DNA from: Actinoplanes sandaracinus
GTDB taxonomy: Bacteria > Actinomycetota > Actinomycetes > Mycobacteriales > Micromonosporaceae
Length of the DNA stretch: 64,000 bases
Direction: 5' to 3'
Assembly: GCF_030009775.1 (NCBI RefSeq)
Contig: NZ_JASCTH010000002.1
Coordinates: 1 to 64,000, forward strand
The first letter of the stretch is position 1, and each line of letters begins with the position of its first letter. Below, in pieces: positions 9,024-20,256 of this stretch. Position numbers and translations under genes: made by a program. Under the pieces are notes generated by a model. The model worked only from the letters and a program-made list of their open reading frames with translations. It was not told the DNA's origin and did no database searches.

Positions 9024-11930
<2,907 letters not shown>

Positions 11931-12014
11931 ATGGATGTGCTCCCCCTCGTAGGTACCGCTACAGGTGTGTCGGTAAGAAGTGCCTTGTACTGAGGCCACC
12001 GGCCGGGCGGCGCC

Positions 12015-12533
12015 TCAGCTGTTCAGCTTGGGCGCGCGTCCGGTGGACCGTGGCGCGACGGCGTGTCGCGTCCCGGTTTCCCGGACGGGGCCGGCCTCGC
12101 GCAGCGCGGTGATCTCCTTCTCGAATTCGTCGAGAGAGTCGAACGACTTGTACACGCTGGCGAACCGGAGGTAAGCCACCTGGTCCAGCTCACGCAACGG
12201 CGTGAGAATCGCCAGGCCCACATCGTGGCTGGGGATCTCGGCGGCGCCGCGGGCCCGGACGGTCTCCTCCACGCGCTGCGCGAGCTTCGCGATGGAGTCC
12301 TCGTCGACGGGCCGGCCCTGGCAGGCCTTGCGCACCCCGCTCATGATCTTCGTCCGGCTGAAGGGCTCGGTCACGCCACTGCGTTTGACCACCGCGAGAA
12401 CCGCCTCCTCGACGGTGGTGAAACGCTTGCCGCACTCGGGGCACGCCCGGCGGCGACGGATCAACTGCCCGTCGTCGGCCTCACGCGAGTCGACCACGCG
12501 CGAATCAGCATGGCGACAGTACGGGCAGCGCAC
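12015..12533 (-). CDS. nrdR: Ribonucleotide reductase transcriptional repressor NrdR
   Basis: 172 residues. N-terminal zinc ribbon ([17 protein letters not shown] with the second pair CPECGKRF) followed by an ATP-cone ([19 protein letters not shown]). NrdR senses ATP/dATP through the cone and represses reductase genes at 16-bp boxes. It is the first gene of the nrdRJ unit. A box-like sequence lies about 150 nt upstream (12682-12697), which would give autoregulation. The C-terminal ~20 residues ([19 protein letters not shown]) are a disordered extension beyond the usual ~150-residue family length. Confidence 0.95.
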   Translation of the reverse strand: MRCPYCRHADSRVVDSREADDGQLIRRRRACPECGKRFTTVEEAVLAVVKRSGVTEPFSRTKIMSGVRKACQGRPVDEDSIAKLAQRVEETVRARGAAEIPSHDVGLAILTPLRELDQVAYLRFASVYKSFDSLDEFEKEITALREAGPVRETGTRHAVAPRSTGRAPKLNS

Positions 12534-12616
12534 CGTGATCTCCCTTCGGCACCTTCTCGAGGACTGGTGGACATGCCGAAACGCAGCGGAACCGTTGTCG
12601 AGACAATCGGTGGCGC

Positions 12617-12668
12617 TGTGGATGACATGTGGATAACCAGGAGAGAAGGAAACCCAACCTGTGGACGA
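12617..12668 (-). promoter_or_regulatory. Cluster of three DnaA-box-like 9-mers upstream of nrdR
   Basis: On the minus strand: TCGTCCACA (12660-12668), TTATCCACA (12628-12636) and TCATCCACA (12617-12625). TTATCCACA is the classical high-affinity DnaA box; the other two differ at positions 2-3. All three share TCCACA and the same orientation, within 52 nt and 84-135 nt upstream of the nrdR start. Known elsewhere: DnaA controls nrdAB in E. coli. A role here is inference. Confidence 0.4.
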
Positions 12669-12681
12669 CTTACATCCGTGT

Positions 12682-12697
12682 AACCACTAGATGTTGG
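12682..12697 (-). promoter_or_regulatory. Candidate NrdR box
   Basis: The minus-strand sequence CCAACATCTAGTGGTT has a dyad-like core (ACATCTAGTG) resembling the boxes described for actinobacterial nrdRJ promoters. Only one clear copy is visible, whereas NrdR usually needs two about 31 bp apart. Confidence 0.4.
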
Positions 12698-12883
12698 GGT
12701 AGACGCTAGGCCCCGACGGACGCCGATGCAAGTTCACCCGTGTGCCGACGCGCCGTATTTCGCGCCTCACCACCCCAGGTGATGACACCATCACGCGCCG
12801 CGCCCGCAACGGGCCGCACGACGCGCCGGAGAATCGGGCAGCACACCCGACGGAGATCAACCCGGGACACCCGGGAGGGCCGG

Positions 12884-13021
12884 TCAGGCCTGCGAGGCGA
12901 GGGTGAAGAGCACCACGTTCGCCATGGCGACCAGGACGAAGAACAGGCCCAGCAGCACCACCCGGCCACGGCGGGTGAGGCGCACCGGCGCCGAGGCGTG
13001 TCGCACACCACTGACCGACAT
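12884..13021 (-). CDS. SOS-controlled single-pass membrane microprotein (position of the mycobacterial SOS division suppressor)
   Basis: 45 residues. ATG at 13021 with AGAGAGGGG upstream. A basic N-terminus (HASAPVRLTRRGR) precedes one transmembrane helix (VVLLGLFFVLVAMANVVLF) and a four-to-five residue tail (TLASQA), predicting N-in topology. A LexA-type box (13035-13050) ends 14 nt before the start. The gene sits between nrdR and divergent lexA, the place where Mycobacterium has the SOS-induced LysM cell-division suppressor Rv2719c; here no LysM domain follows, because the frame stops and a second in-frame stop follows soon after. By position and regulation it may inhibit division during DNA damage, like SidA or YneA; that is inference. 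Confidence 0.6.
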   Translation of the reverse strand: MSVSGVRHASAPVRLTRRGRVVLLGLFFVLVAMANVVLFTLASQA

Positions 13022-13034
13022 GACAGCCCCTCTC

Positions 13035-13050
13035 TCGGACACCCGTTCGA
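13035..13050. promoter_or_regulatory. LexA (SOS) box before the membrane microprotein
   Basis: Read on the minus strand: TCGAAC-GGGT-GTCCGA, 11 of 12 fixed positions of the actinobacterial consensus TCGAAC-N4-GTTCGA. Located 14 nt upstream of the microprotein ATG. Confidence 0.7.
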
Positions 13051-13126
13051 TAGAACGCCCGTACGACGGTCTATCAGAACAGAGGTACGGAAGTCGAGCA
13101 CCATGGAGCGACACGCCGGGAAAATC

Positions 13127-13142
13127 TCGTACAGATGTTTGA
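13127..13142. promoter_or_regulatory. LexA box upstream of lexA (autoregulation)
   Basis: TCGTAC-AGAT-GTTTGA, 10 of 12 fixed positions of TCGAAC-N4-GTTCGA. It lies 127 nt before the lexA start and 77 nt from the other box, in the divergent region of lexA and the microprotein gene. Confidence 0.5.
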
Positions 13143-13269
13143 ATATGCCGGACCTGCACATTAGGTTTTCCGCAAGAGGGGTCAGCCGGACGCACGCCAT
13201 CCCCACGGCGTCGCCGGCTCCGCGACGCACCACGTGCCGTTGAGGCACTGGCCGACAGGGAGGGCGGAC

Positions 13270-14046
13270 GTGTCGACCGAAGACCGGACCAGCCGACAGC
13301 AGCATCAGACGAGGAAGCCCGAGAGCGTCCGGCGTCGCGCGCCGAGCCGTTCCCGCGGTTCGGACGCGCCGCAGTTACGTGCCGTCACACCGGTCGGTCA
13401 CGTCCCTGAAGTGGTCGCCTCCGACCTCACCGCACGGCAGCGGCGGATCCTCGAGTTCATCCGTGACTGGGTGGAGCGCTACGGCTACCCGCCCAGCGTC
13501 CGTGAGATCGGCGAGGCGGTCGGCCTGGTCTCGCCGTCCAGCGTGGCGTACCAGTTGAAGGCCCTGGAGAGCAAGGGCTACCTGCGGCGCGACCCCAACC
13601 GCCCGCGGGCCGTCGACGTCCGGGTGCCCGGCGAGATGGTCGACGACGAGTCGCTGCGGGCGGCCCGGCCGCAGCCGGCCTATGTGCCCCTGGTGGGCCG
13701 CATCGCCGCCGGTGGCCCGATCCTCGCCGAGCAGGCCGTCGAGGACTTCTACCCGCTGCCGCGCGAGCTGGTCGGCGAGGGCGAGGTCTTCATGCTGGAA
13801 GTCAAGGGCGACTCGATGATCGACGCGGCGATCTGCAACGGCGACTGGGTGGTCGTGCGCCAGCAGCCCACCGCCGAGGCGGGCGACATCGTGGCCGCGA
13901 TGATCGACGGTGAGGCGACCGTGAAGAGCTACCGCCAGCGCGACGGGCACGTCTGGCTGATGCCGGCGAACCCGGCGTTCGACCCGATCCCCGGCGACGA
14001 CGCGACGATCATGGGCCGCGTGGTCGCGGTCCTGCGCCGCGTCTGA
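13270..14046 (+). CDS. lexA: LexA repressor of the SOS response
   Basis: 258 residues from a GTG at 13270 with an AGGGAGGG ribosome site. Residues 1-55 are a basic, disordered extension ([19 protein letters not shown]) common in actinobacterial LexA. The winged HTH follows ([30 protein letters not shown]). The autocleavage site Ala147-Gly148 lies in [11 protein letters not shown]; the catalytic dyad is Ser182 (KGDSMID) and Lys219 (GEATVKSY), with the expected 37-residue spacing. RecA-stimulated self-cleavage derepresses SOS genes. Box-like operators are visible before this gene, before the divergent microprotein and before recA in the same window. Confidence 0.96.
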   Translation: MSTEDRTSRQQHQTRKPESVRRRAPSRSRGSDAPQLRAVTPVGHVPEVVASDLTARQRRILEFIRDWVERYGYPPSVREIGEAVGLVSPSSVAYQLKALESKGYLRRDPNRPRAVDVRVPGEMVDDESLRAARPQPAYVPLVGRIAAGGPILAEQAVEDFYPLPRELVGEGEVFMLEVKGDSMIDAAICNGDWVVVRQQPTAEAGDIVAAMIDGEATVKSYRQRDGHVWLMPANPAFDPIPGDDATIMGRVVAVLRRV

Positions 14047-14136
14047 CCCAACGGTCCCGCGCCGCGTGCGACCAGCGGTGCGAACGGCGTCCGGCACCGT
14101 GTTCGGCCCGGCGTCCGGCCGGGCGACGCGTGAACT

Positions 14137-14260
14137 ACGCCCGGCGCAGCGCTCCGGCCCGGCTGTCCGAACAGCGTCCGGTCCGGCAGCGCTGAACGAC
14201 GCCCGGCCCAGCGCTCCGGCCCGGCTGTCCGAACAGCGTCCGGCCCGGCAGCGCTGAACG
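14137..14260. repeat. 62-bp direct tandem repeat, two copies plus remnant
   Basis: Units at 14137-14198 and 14199-14260 differ at only a few bases (for example CCGGCGCAG versus CCGGCCCAG, and GGTCC versus GGCCC) and share the inner segment CTGTCCGAACAGCG. A third copy is truncated after about a dozen bases (14261 on). Noncoding, between lexA and the surface protein gene. Confidence 0.75.
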
Positions 14261-14302
14261 ACGTCCGGGCCGGTCGCCGGGGCTGACAACACGGCGACCG
14301 AA

Positions 14303-14348
14303 ACGATGCGGCCGGCCCCGCTGGTTGAGCGGAACCGGCCTGCATCGT
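14303..14348. terminator. Bidirectional terminator hairpin
   Basis: ACGATGCGGCCGG pairs with CCGGCCTGCATCGT with one bulged base. It lies 16 nt from the end of the minus-strand surface protein gene and downstream of lexA. Confidence 0.6.
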
Positions 14349-14364
14349 TGGTCGTGACCTGTGG

Positions 14365-16335
14365 TCAGTGGTCGTCAGGCGCCGGCGGGCGGCCGCCCCC
14401 GCCTCCATACACCCCGGGGGAACGCGGCGCCTTCTGTCCCTGAGGCCCACGCGGAGCCTGCTGCTGGCCGCCACGACCGGGAGGCTGCTGCTGCGGGCCA
14501 CGGGCGGGAGGTTGCTGCGGACCACCGCGACCCGGGGCCGACTGCGGACCACGGACGGGCTGCGGGCCACGAGCGGGCTGCTGCGGACCACGCGCCGGAG
14601 CCTGCTGCTGGCCGCCTCGACCCTGCTGCTGCTGCGGACCACGGGCGGGAGGCTGCTGCTGGCCGCCTCGACCCTGCTGCTGCTGCGGACCACGGGCCGG
14701 AGACTGCTGCTGGCCGCCTCGACCCTGCTGCTGCTGCGGACCACGGGCCGGAGACTGCTGCTGGCCACCACGGGCCGGAGACTGCTGCGGGCCACGGGCC
14801 GGAGACTGCTGGCCACCACGGGCCGGAGACTGCTGCGGGCCACGGGCGGGAGCCTGTTGTGGACCACCGCGACCCGGGGCCGACTGCGGACCGCGAACAG
14901 GCTGCGGACCACGAGCGGGCTGCTGCGGACTGCGCGCCGGAGACTGCTGTGGACCGCGCGCCGGCGCGCCGGGGGGCCGGCCGTACTGCGGGCCGCCGGG
15001 ACCGCCACCGTTGGCACGCGGCGGGGCCGCGGGCGGCGGGCCACCGGACGATGGGCCACCGGACGGCGGGCCGGACTGGGCTCCGTAGACCGGACCGTTT
15101 CCAGGGCGGCCGGCGGCGTAGGCCGCACTGCGCTGCGGGAGGCCCCCGACCCCGATCAGCTCGGTCTCGGGGTCGTCGGTGTTCAGGCCGCCACCGGAGA
15201 GGTCGTCGTCGTCACCGGTGAAGCCTTTCGGTGACCGGCGGAAGCGCATTATCCCGAAGACACCGGCGCCCACCAGGATCAGGCCCAGCAGGCCGACCCC
15301 ACCGACCATGTAGGTGACGTCGTCGACGCTGAGATCCGAGTACCAGGAGTCGCCGCCGCCGGAGCCGCTCGACTTCGTCGACTTGACCGCGACGGTGGTG
15401 TTCGGGGTGTACTCCCGGATGTTGTTGGCGGTCTTCTCGTCGCCACTCATGTCCGAGATGGTGTAGAAGAGCTTGCCGTCGGTGCTGTAGGAGATCGCCT
15501 CGCCTAGCGTCTCGTTGGGCAGGCCGGTGGTGCGCGGCTCCTTCTTCAGAGCGGCGAGCACGTCACCGCCCGTCACGTCCCACTCGAGGGCGTCGGTGTA
15601 GGTGCGCAGCACCACCTTGGTCAGGTCCTGCGTGACCGCGCCGCCGGTGATGGTCTTGTTGCCGAGCCGGGCGACCGGGTTACCGGGCGTCTCGGTGGCC
15701 GCGAGGGTGATCTCGCCGACACGCTTCAGCGGCGTGGTGCCGTCGGCCTTGAGCGCCGCGGTGGGCTGGTAGATGCCGGCCGGCTTGCCGATCTCGCGGG
15801 TCACGATGAGCGGGGTGCCGTCACCGTTGAAGATCAGCGCCTCGGCGTCGTGGCTGTCCTTCTCCGGATAGCTGAGCCGGTAGAGCACCTGCTTCTTGCC
15901 GTCGACCGACATGCTCCAGAGGGCGACGGTCGGGCGCGGGTTGGCCGGTGACTGACGGGCACCGTTGTTGCCGATGTCGGCGACCCAGAGCGTCTTGCCG
16001 TCGGGCGCGAGGACGATGTCCTCCGGGTCGGCCGGGCCGGCCCCGCTGAACGGCACGGTTTTGGTCACCTTGCAGTCGCGGTCGAGGAAGAAGATCTGCT
16101 CGCGCGCCTTGTCTTCCGGATCGGTGCCGTCGTTGACGACGATGAAGCCGTCCTTGGTCACGACCACGCCGGAGATCTCGTCCAGCCGCTCGTCCTCGAC
16201 CTTGCAGAGCTTCTTGCCGGGAGTCGCTTTCGCACTGACCGTCGGCGCGGGCGTCGGGTCCTCGGCGGACGCGCTGGAGGAGCCAACCATTACCAGACCC
16301 ATGGCCACGATGGTTGGGAACAGGAGACGCCGCAT
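14365..16335 (-). CDS. Exported beta-propeller-like membrane protein with a PQ/RG-rich cytoplasmic tail
   Basis: 656 residues from the ATG at 16335. A signal peptide (MRRLLFPTIVAMGLVMVG, cleavage near SSASA) is followed by a ~350-residue extracytoplasmic region with propeller-like strands (LDEISGVVVTKDGF, DPEDIVLAPDGKTLWVADIG, HDAEALIFNGDGTPLIVTRE, LGEAISYSTDGKLFYTISD). One transmembrane helix follows (YMVGGVGLLGLILVGAGVF), then a basic stop-transfer (MRFRRSPKG). The last ~240 residues are extreme low complexity: ARGPQQ, GRGGQQ and SPARG units repeated more than a dozen times. The tail DNA is correspondingly repetitive (about 14450-14960). Sits between lexA and hflX; no function known to me. 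Possible roles are sensing outside and condensate formation or scaffolding inside, both inference. Confidence 0.75.
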   Translation of the reverse strand: MRRLLFPTIVAMGLVMVGSSSASAEDPTPAPTVSAKATPGKKLCKVEDERLDEISGVVVTKDGFIVVNDGTDPEDKAREQIFFLDRDCKVTKTVPFSGAGPADPEDIVLAPDGKTLWVADIGNNGARQSPANPRPTVALWSMSVDGKKQVLYRLSYPEKDSHDAEALIFNGDGTPLIVTREIGKPAGIYQPTAALKADGTTPLKRVGEITLAATETPGNPVARLGNKTITGGAVTQDLTKVVLRTYTDALEWDVTGGDVLAALKKEPRTTGLPNETLGEAISYSTDGKLFYTISDMSGDEKTANNIREYTPNTTVAVKSTKSSGSGGGDSWYSDLSVDDVTYMVGGVGLLGLILVGAGVFGIMRFRRSPKGFTGDDDDLSGGGLNTDDPETELIGVGGLPQRSAAYAAGRPGNGPVYGAQSGPPSGGPSSGGPPPAAPPRANGGGPGGPQYGRPPGAPARGPQQSPARSPQQPARGPQPVRGPQSAPGRGGPQQAPARGPQQSPARGGQQSPARGPQQSPARGGQQQSPARGPQQQQGRGGQQQSPARGPQQQQGRGGQQQPPARGPQQQQGRGGQQQAPARGPQQPARGPQPVRGPQSAPGRGGPQQPPARGPQQQPPGRGGQQQAPRGPQGQKAPRSPGVYGGGGGRPPAPDDH

Positions 16336-16426
16336 CCGAACAGTGTCGCACGCGACGTCCCCTGCTGGTATTACGTGTGGATCAACGCTGACCGGTGTAC
16401 CCGGGAAGTCCGAATTGTTTTTCCGA

Positions 16427-17836
16427 TCAGCACTGATGGTCGGAGAGTTCGGCGGCCAGGTGTTCGTCGACGCGGACCAGGAGTTCGGTGCCGTCGTCCA
16501 GATGCCGGGACTGGAGCACCTGACCGGACCGGTGCACCCGGGCCACCAGGTCACCCCGGTCGTACGGAATCAGGACCCGGAGCTCCACCGCGGGGCGGGG
16601 CAGCCGGTCGGCGATGGCCTTGTGCAGTTCCGCGATGCCGGCGCCGGAGCGCGCGGACACGAAGAGCGCTTCCGGCCAGGCCCGCTTCAGCCGCAGCACG
16701 GTCTCCTCGTCGGCCGCGTCCACCTTGTTGATCACCAGCAGCTCGGGGATGCGGTCGGCACCGACCTCGCCGAGCACCTCCCGGACAGCGCTGAGCTGGC
16801 CTTCCGGGTCGGGGTGCGCGCCGTCGACGACGTGCACCACCAGGTCGGCCTGGGCCACCTCCTCCAGCGTCGAGCGGAACGCCTCGACGATCTGGTGCGG
16901 CAGGTGACGGACGAACCCGACCGTGTCGGAGAGCGTGAAGACCCGCCCGTCCTCCGCGGCGGTCCGCCGGGTGGTCGGGTCGAGGGTGGCGAACAGCGCG
17001 TCCTCCACCAGCACACCCGCGCTCGTCAGGCGGTTGAGCAGGCTGGACTTGCCGGCGTTGGTGTAACCGGCGATCGCCACGGCCGGGACCCCGTTCGCGA
17101 TGCGACGGGAGCGTTTGGTCTCCCGGACCGTCTTCATGGCCTTGATCTCGCGCCGCAGCTTGGCGATGCGGGTGTTGATCCGCCGCCGGTCGGTCTCCAG
17201 CTTGGTCTCACCGGGACCACGCGTGCCGACGCCGCCGCCCCCGGAACCGCCCGCGCCACCGCCCTGGCGGGACAGCGAGTCACCCCAGCCGCGCAGTCGC
17301 GGCAGAAGGTACTGAAGCTGGGCGAGCTCGACCTGGGCCTTGCCCTCCCGGCTCTTCGCGTGCTGGGCGAAGATGTCGAGGATCAGCGCGGTCCGGTCGA
17401 CGACCTTGACCTTGACCTGCTCCTCGAGCTTGCGCAACTGCGACGGAGACAGCTCGCCGTCACAGATGACGGTGTCGGCGCCGGTCATGATGACCACGTC
17501 ACGGAGCTCATCGACCTTGCCCCTGCCGATGAAGGTGGCCGCGTCGGGTTGCCTGCGGCGCTGGATCAGGCCCTCGAGGACCTGGGAGCCGGCGGTCTCG
17601 GCGAGGGCCGCCAGCTCAGTCAGTGAATTGTCGGCGTCTTCGACGCTGCCCTCGGTCCACACCCCGACGAGAACGACTCGTTCGAGTCGCAACTGCCGGT
17701 ACTCGACCTCGGTGACGTCGGTCAGCTCGGTGGAAAGACCGGCCACCCGCCTGAGCGAGTGCCGCTCCTCGAGCTCCAGGTCCCCGGTGGTGGGATCCAG
17801 CTCGTCAAGGACGGGTGTCTGGTACGTGTTTCGCAA
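16427..17836 (-). CDS. hflX: Ribosome-associated GTPase HflX
   Basis: 469 residues. The start is a TTG at 17836: GGAGGAGGT lies 7-8 nt upstream, and the encoded start LRNTYQTPVLDELD fits, whereas the upstream open frame has no ribosome site. N-terminal HflX domain (FIGRGKVDELRD), Gly-rich linker (GGGAGGSGGGGVGTRGPGE), then the G domain: G1 GYTNAGKSSLLNR, G2 region DPTTR, G3 DTVGFVRHLPHQ, G4 NKVDAAD, G5 SARSG. HflX splits stalled ribosomes under stress. Stand-alone gene in the conserved lexA-hflX-dapF-miaA neighbourhood; divergent from the malic enzyme gene. Confidence 0.95.
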   Translation of the reverse strand: MRNTYQTPVLDELDPTTGDLELEERHSLRRVAGLSTELTDVTEVEYRQLRLERVVLVGVWTEGSVEDADNSLTELAALAETAGSQVLEGLIQRRRQPDAATFIGRGKVDELRDVVIMTGADTVICDGELSPSQLRKLEEQVKVKVVDRTALILDIFAQHAKSREGKAQVELAQLQYLLPRLRGWGDSLSRQGGGAGGSGGGGVGTRGPGETKLETDRRRINTRIAKLRREIKAMKTVRETKRSRRIANGVPAVAIAGYTNAGKSSLLNRLTSAGVLVEDALFATLDPTTRRTAAEDGRVFTLSDTVGFVRHLPHQIVEAFRSTLEEVAQADLVVHVVDGAHPDPEGQLSAVREVLGEVGADRIPELLVINKVDAADEETVLRLKRAWPEALFVSARSGAGIAELHKAIADRLPRPAVELRVLIPYDRGDLVARVHRSGQVLQSRHLDDGTELLVRVDEHLAAELSDHQC

Positions 17837-17986
17837 AAGTGACCTCCTCCGCCAAGCGTGGCACGTCATGACGACCGGCGCATCCACATATCCCCGTGTG
17901 ACTCACCGGTAACCACCGCACGCGGATCGAACATTCCCCACGAGCGACAATGCCTTAGCTCACCCACCAACGTCGGAAGGAACACC

Positions 17987-19447
17987 GTGGTGACCACCCG
18001 CCTGCCGAGCGCAGGATTCTCGATCACGATCCGTATAGCCGTAACCGCGGACGCCTCGTCCATCGGACGGCTCACCACCTGTGTGGGTGAAGCCGGGGCG
18101 ATCGTGACGGCACTGGACGTGGTGGATTCCGACGCCACCAACGTCGTGGTCGACCTGACCTGCGACACCGCGGACGCCGCGCACGCCGACCAGGTCGTCA
18201 AGCAGCTCGAGGACCAGGACGGCGTCGACGTCCGCAAAGTCTCCGACCGGACGTTCCTGCTGCACCTGGGCGGTAAGATCGAGGTGTCATCGAAGGTCGC
18301 TCTCCGTAACCGTGACGAGTTGTCCCGGGCGTACACCCCGGGTGTGGCGCGGGTCTGCATGGCGATCGCGGAGAACCCGGCGGACGCCCGCCGGCTCACC
18401 ATCAAGCGCAACACGGTGGCCGTGGTCAGCGACGGCTCGGCCGTGCTCGGCCTGGGCAACATCGGGCCGGCCGCGGCGATGCCGGTGATGGAGGGCAAGG
18501 CCGCGCTGTTCAAGCGGTTCGGCGGCGTGGACGCCTGGCCGGTGGTGCTGGACACGCAGGACACCGACGAGATCGTGGCCATCGTCAAGGCGATCGCGCC
18601 GGCCTACGGCGGCATCAACCTGGAGGACATCGCGGCGCCGCGGTGCTTCGAGATCGAGGCGCGGCTGAAGGAACTGCTGGACATTCCGGTCTTCCACGAC
18701 GACCAGCACGGCACCGCGATCTGTGTGCTGGCGGCGCTCACCAACGCCCTGCGGGTGGTCGGCAAGCGGATGCAGGACGTCAAGGTGGTGGTCTCCGGCG
18801 CCGGCGCGGCCGGCACCGCGATCATGAAACTGCTGATGCGGCAGGGTGTGGGTGACATCATCGCCTACGACCGGAAGGGCGCCCTGCACCGCGGCATGCC
18901 CGACCTGAACGAGTCGATGCAGTGGCTGGCCGAGCACACCAACAAGGAGAACTACTCCGGCGACCTGCCCGGCGCGATCGTCGGCGCCGACGTCTTCATC
19001 GGCGTCTCCGCGCCGAACCTGCTCACCGGCGACGACATCGCGAAGATGGCGGACAAGTCGATCGTGTTCGCGATGGCCAACCCGGACCCGGAGGTCGACC
19101 CGCGAGAGGCCCGCAAGCACGCGGCGATCGTCGCGACCGGGCGCTCCGACCAGCCCAACCAGATCAACAACGTGCTGGCCTTCCCGGGTGTCTTCCGCGG
19201 CATGCTGGACGCCAGCGCCGAGGAGTTCACCGAGGAGATGGCCCTCGCGGCCGCCCGGGCCATCGCCGACGTCGTCGGCGAGGACAAACTCAACCCCACC
19301 GTGATCATTCCGAGCGTCTTCGACCCCCGGGTCACCCCGGCGGTGGCCGCCGCGATCCGCGCGGTCGTGCGGGGCGGTCCCGTCCCGGCGAACCCGGCGG
19401 CGGCGCCGGAGGCCGAGCTCGACCAGGCCCCTGAGACGACCTTCTAA
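17987..19447 (+). CDS. NAD(P)-dependent malic enzyme with N-terminal ACT domain
   Basis: 486 residues from tandem GTG codons (17987 or 17990) after GGAAGGA. Residues ~8-85 form an ACT-like regulatory domain ([20 protein letters not shown]). The catalytic part has the malic-enzyme marks: [12 protein letters not shown] with the catalytic Tyr, [13 protein letters not shown] with the Lys, [14 protein letters not shown] (metal ligands), FHDDQHGTA, and the Rossmann loop [12 protein letters not shown]. It converts malate to pyruvate and CO2. The ACT domain suggests allosteric control by a small ligand, possibly an amino acid. The C-terminal ~20 residues ([14 protein letters not shown]) are disordered. 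A strong hairpin follows at 19457. Confidence 0.92.
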   Translation: MVTTRLPSAGFSITIRIAVTADASSIGRLTTCVGEAGAIVTALDVVDSDATNVVVDLTCDTADAAHADQVVKQLEDQDGVDVRKVSDRTFLLHLGGKIEVSSKVALRNRDELSRAYTPGVARVCMAIAENPADARRLTIKRNTVAVVSDGSAVLGLGNIGPAAAMPVMEGKAALFKRFGGVDAWPVVLDTQDTDEIVAIVKAIAPAYGGINLEDIAAPRCFEIEARLKELLDIPVFHDDQHGTAICVLAALTNALRVVGKRMQDVKVVVSGAGAAGTAIMKLLMRQGVGDIIAYDRKGALHRGMPDLNESMQWLAEHTNKENYSGDLPGAIVGADVFIGVSAPNLLTGDDIAKMADKSIVFAMANPDPEVDPREARKHAAIVATGRSDQPNQINNVLAFPGVFRGMLDASAEEFTEEMALAAARAIADVVGEDKLNPTVIIPSVFDPRVTPAVAAAIRAVVRGGPVPANPAAAPEAELDQAPETTF

Positions 19448-19456
19448 AGACATCGA

Positions 19457-19485
19457 GGGGTACGGGCCACGCGTGCCCGTACCCC
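19457..19485. terminator. Bidirectional terminator between the malic enzyme and phosphodiesterase genes
   Basis: GGGGTACGGGC (19457-19467) and GCCCGTACCCC (19475-19485) are exact reverse complements with a 7-nt loop, 10 nt after the malic enzyme stop and 46 nt from the end of the opposing gene. Confidence 0.75.
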
Positions 19486-19530
19486 CGCAAGAGGTCTTTC
19501 TCTCGCCGGCGTCGCACGGCGAAGCCGGCC

Positions 19531-20256
19531 TCAGGCGGCGTTGACCCAGCCGGTCAGCTCGCCGACCAGATCGGTGATCAGGCCGGCCACCCCCGCGTCC
19601 ACCAGCGGCCGCCACCCGGCCATGTCGTTGGGGGTCCAGGGCATCACGCCGACGCCCGCGGCCCTGAGCGCGGCCATCGTCTCCGCGTCGTGGAGCACGT
19701 CGGCCACCGGCGGGTTGCAGTAGGTCACGCCCAGCTCTCGGGAGAGCTCGACGGTCTCGGCGTCGAACCGGAAGAGCAGCAGCCCGCGCCGGACGTCGGG
19801 GGCCACGTCACGGACCTTGCGCAGCACATCGGCGTCGAAACTCTGCACCACCGAGCGGTCCAGCAGGTCCCGGTGGGCGAGCTGCGCCACGATCGACTTG
19901 ACCTCGTCCAGCGTGGCCGGCGGTTTGATCTCGACGAGCAGCTCGGCCGGGCCGGCGGCCAGCAGGTCCAGGGTCTCACTCAGGGTGGGCACCCGCAGGC
20001 CGGTGAACCCGGCGCCGAACCACGAGCCGGCGTCCAGCGTCGCGATCTCGTCGGCGGTCAGGTCCCACACCCGGCCGCTGCCGTTCGTGGTGCGGTTCAC
20101 CGTGCGGTCGTGGATCACCACGGGTACGCCGTCCCGGGTCACCCGCACGTCGAACTCGACGAGGGTGGCACCGGCCCGCAGCGCGGCGGCGAAGGCGGGC
20201 AGCGTGTTCTCCGGAGCCACCGTGGAATAGCCGCGGTGCGCGACGCGATGCAGCAT
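19531..20256 (-). CDS. Glycerophosphodiester phosphodiesterase family protein
   Basis: 241 residues. The GDPD signature is present: HRGYSTVAPENTLPAFAAAL (catalytic His, metal Glu), LVEFDVRVTRDGVPVVIHD with the second His, and a C-terminal GVGVMPWTPND. It would hydrolyse glycerophosphodiesters to sn-glycerol-3-phosphate and an alcohol. No signal peptide, so cytoplasmic. The ATG at 20256 overlaps the dapF stop by one base (TGATG), so translation is coupled to dapF; the metabolic link is not obvious and the pairing is probably just operon structure miaA-dapF-gdpD. Confidence 0.88.
   Translation of the reverse strand: MLHRVAHRGYSTVAPENTLPAFAAALRAGATLVEFDVRVTRDGVPVVIHDRTVNRTTNGSGRVWDLTADEIATLDAGSWFGAGFTGLRVPTLSETLDLLAAGPAELLVEIKPPATLDEVKSIVAQLAHRDLLDRSVVQSFDADVLRKVRDVAPDVRRGLLLFRFDAETVELSRELGVTYCNPPVADVLHDAETMAALRAAGVGVMPWTPNDMAGWRPLVDAGVAGLITDLVGELTGWVNAA

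Larger units (their letters stand above)
12534..12883. other. nrdR leader region (no gene)
   Basis: 350 nt between nrdR and the microprotein gene, both on the minus strand. It contains three DnaA-box-like 9-mers, one NrdR-box-like site and, next to the microprotein stop, a small CCCGGG-aca-CCCGGG hairpin (12861-12875). No B12-riboswitch core was recognised and no credible coding frame. Confidence 0.6.
14047..14364. other. Convergent intergenic region with repeats and terminator
   Basis: 318 nt between lexA (+) and the surface protein gene (-). It consists of the 62-bp tandem repeats, degenerate GCGTCCGGC-type flanks and the hairpin at 14303-14348. No gene seen. Confidence 0.6.

Noticed and set aside
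12534..12720. Cobalamin riboswitch before the B12-dependent reductase operon
   Set aside because: No B12-box core or expected multi-stem layout was recognised; NrdR and DnaA-like sites explain the region better. A covariance-model search would decide.
13042..13057. GTTCGATAGAAC as a LexA box
   Set aside because: Half-sites are in the reverse order (GTTC then GAAC) compared with the consensus; the overlapping 13035-13050 site fits better.
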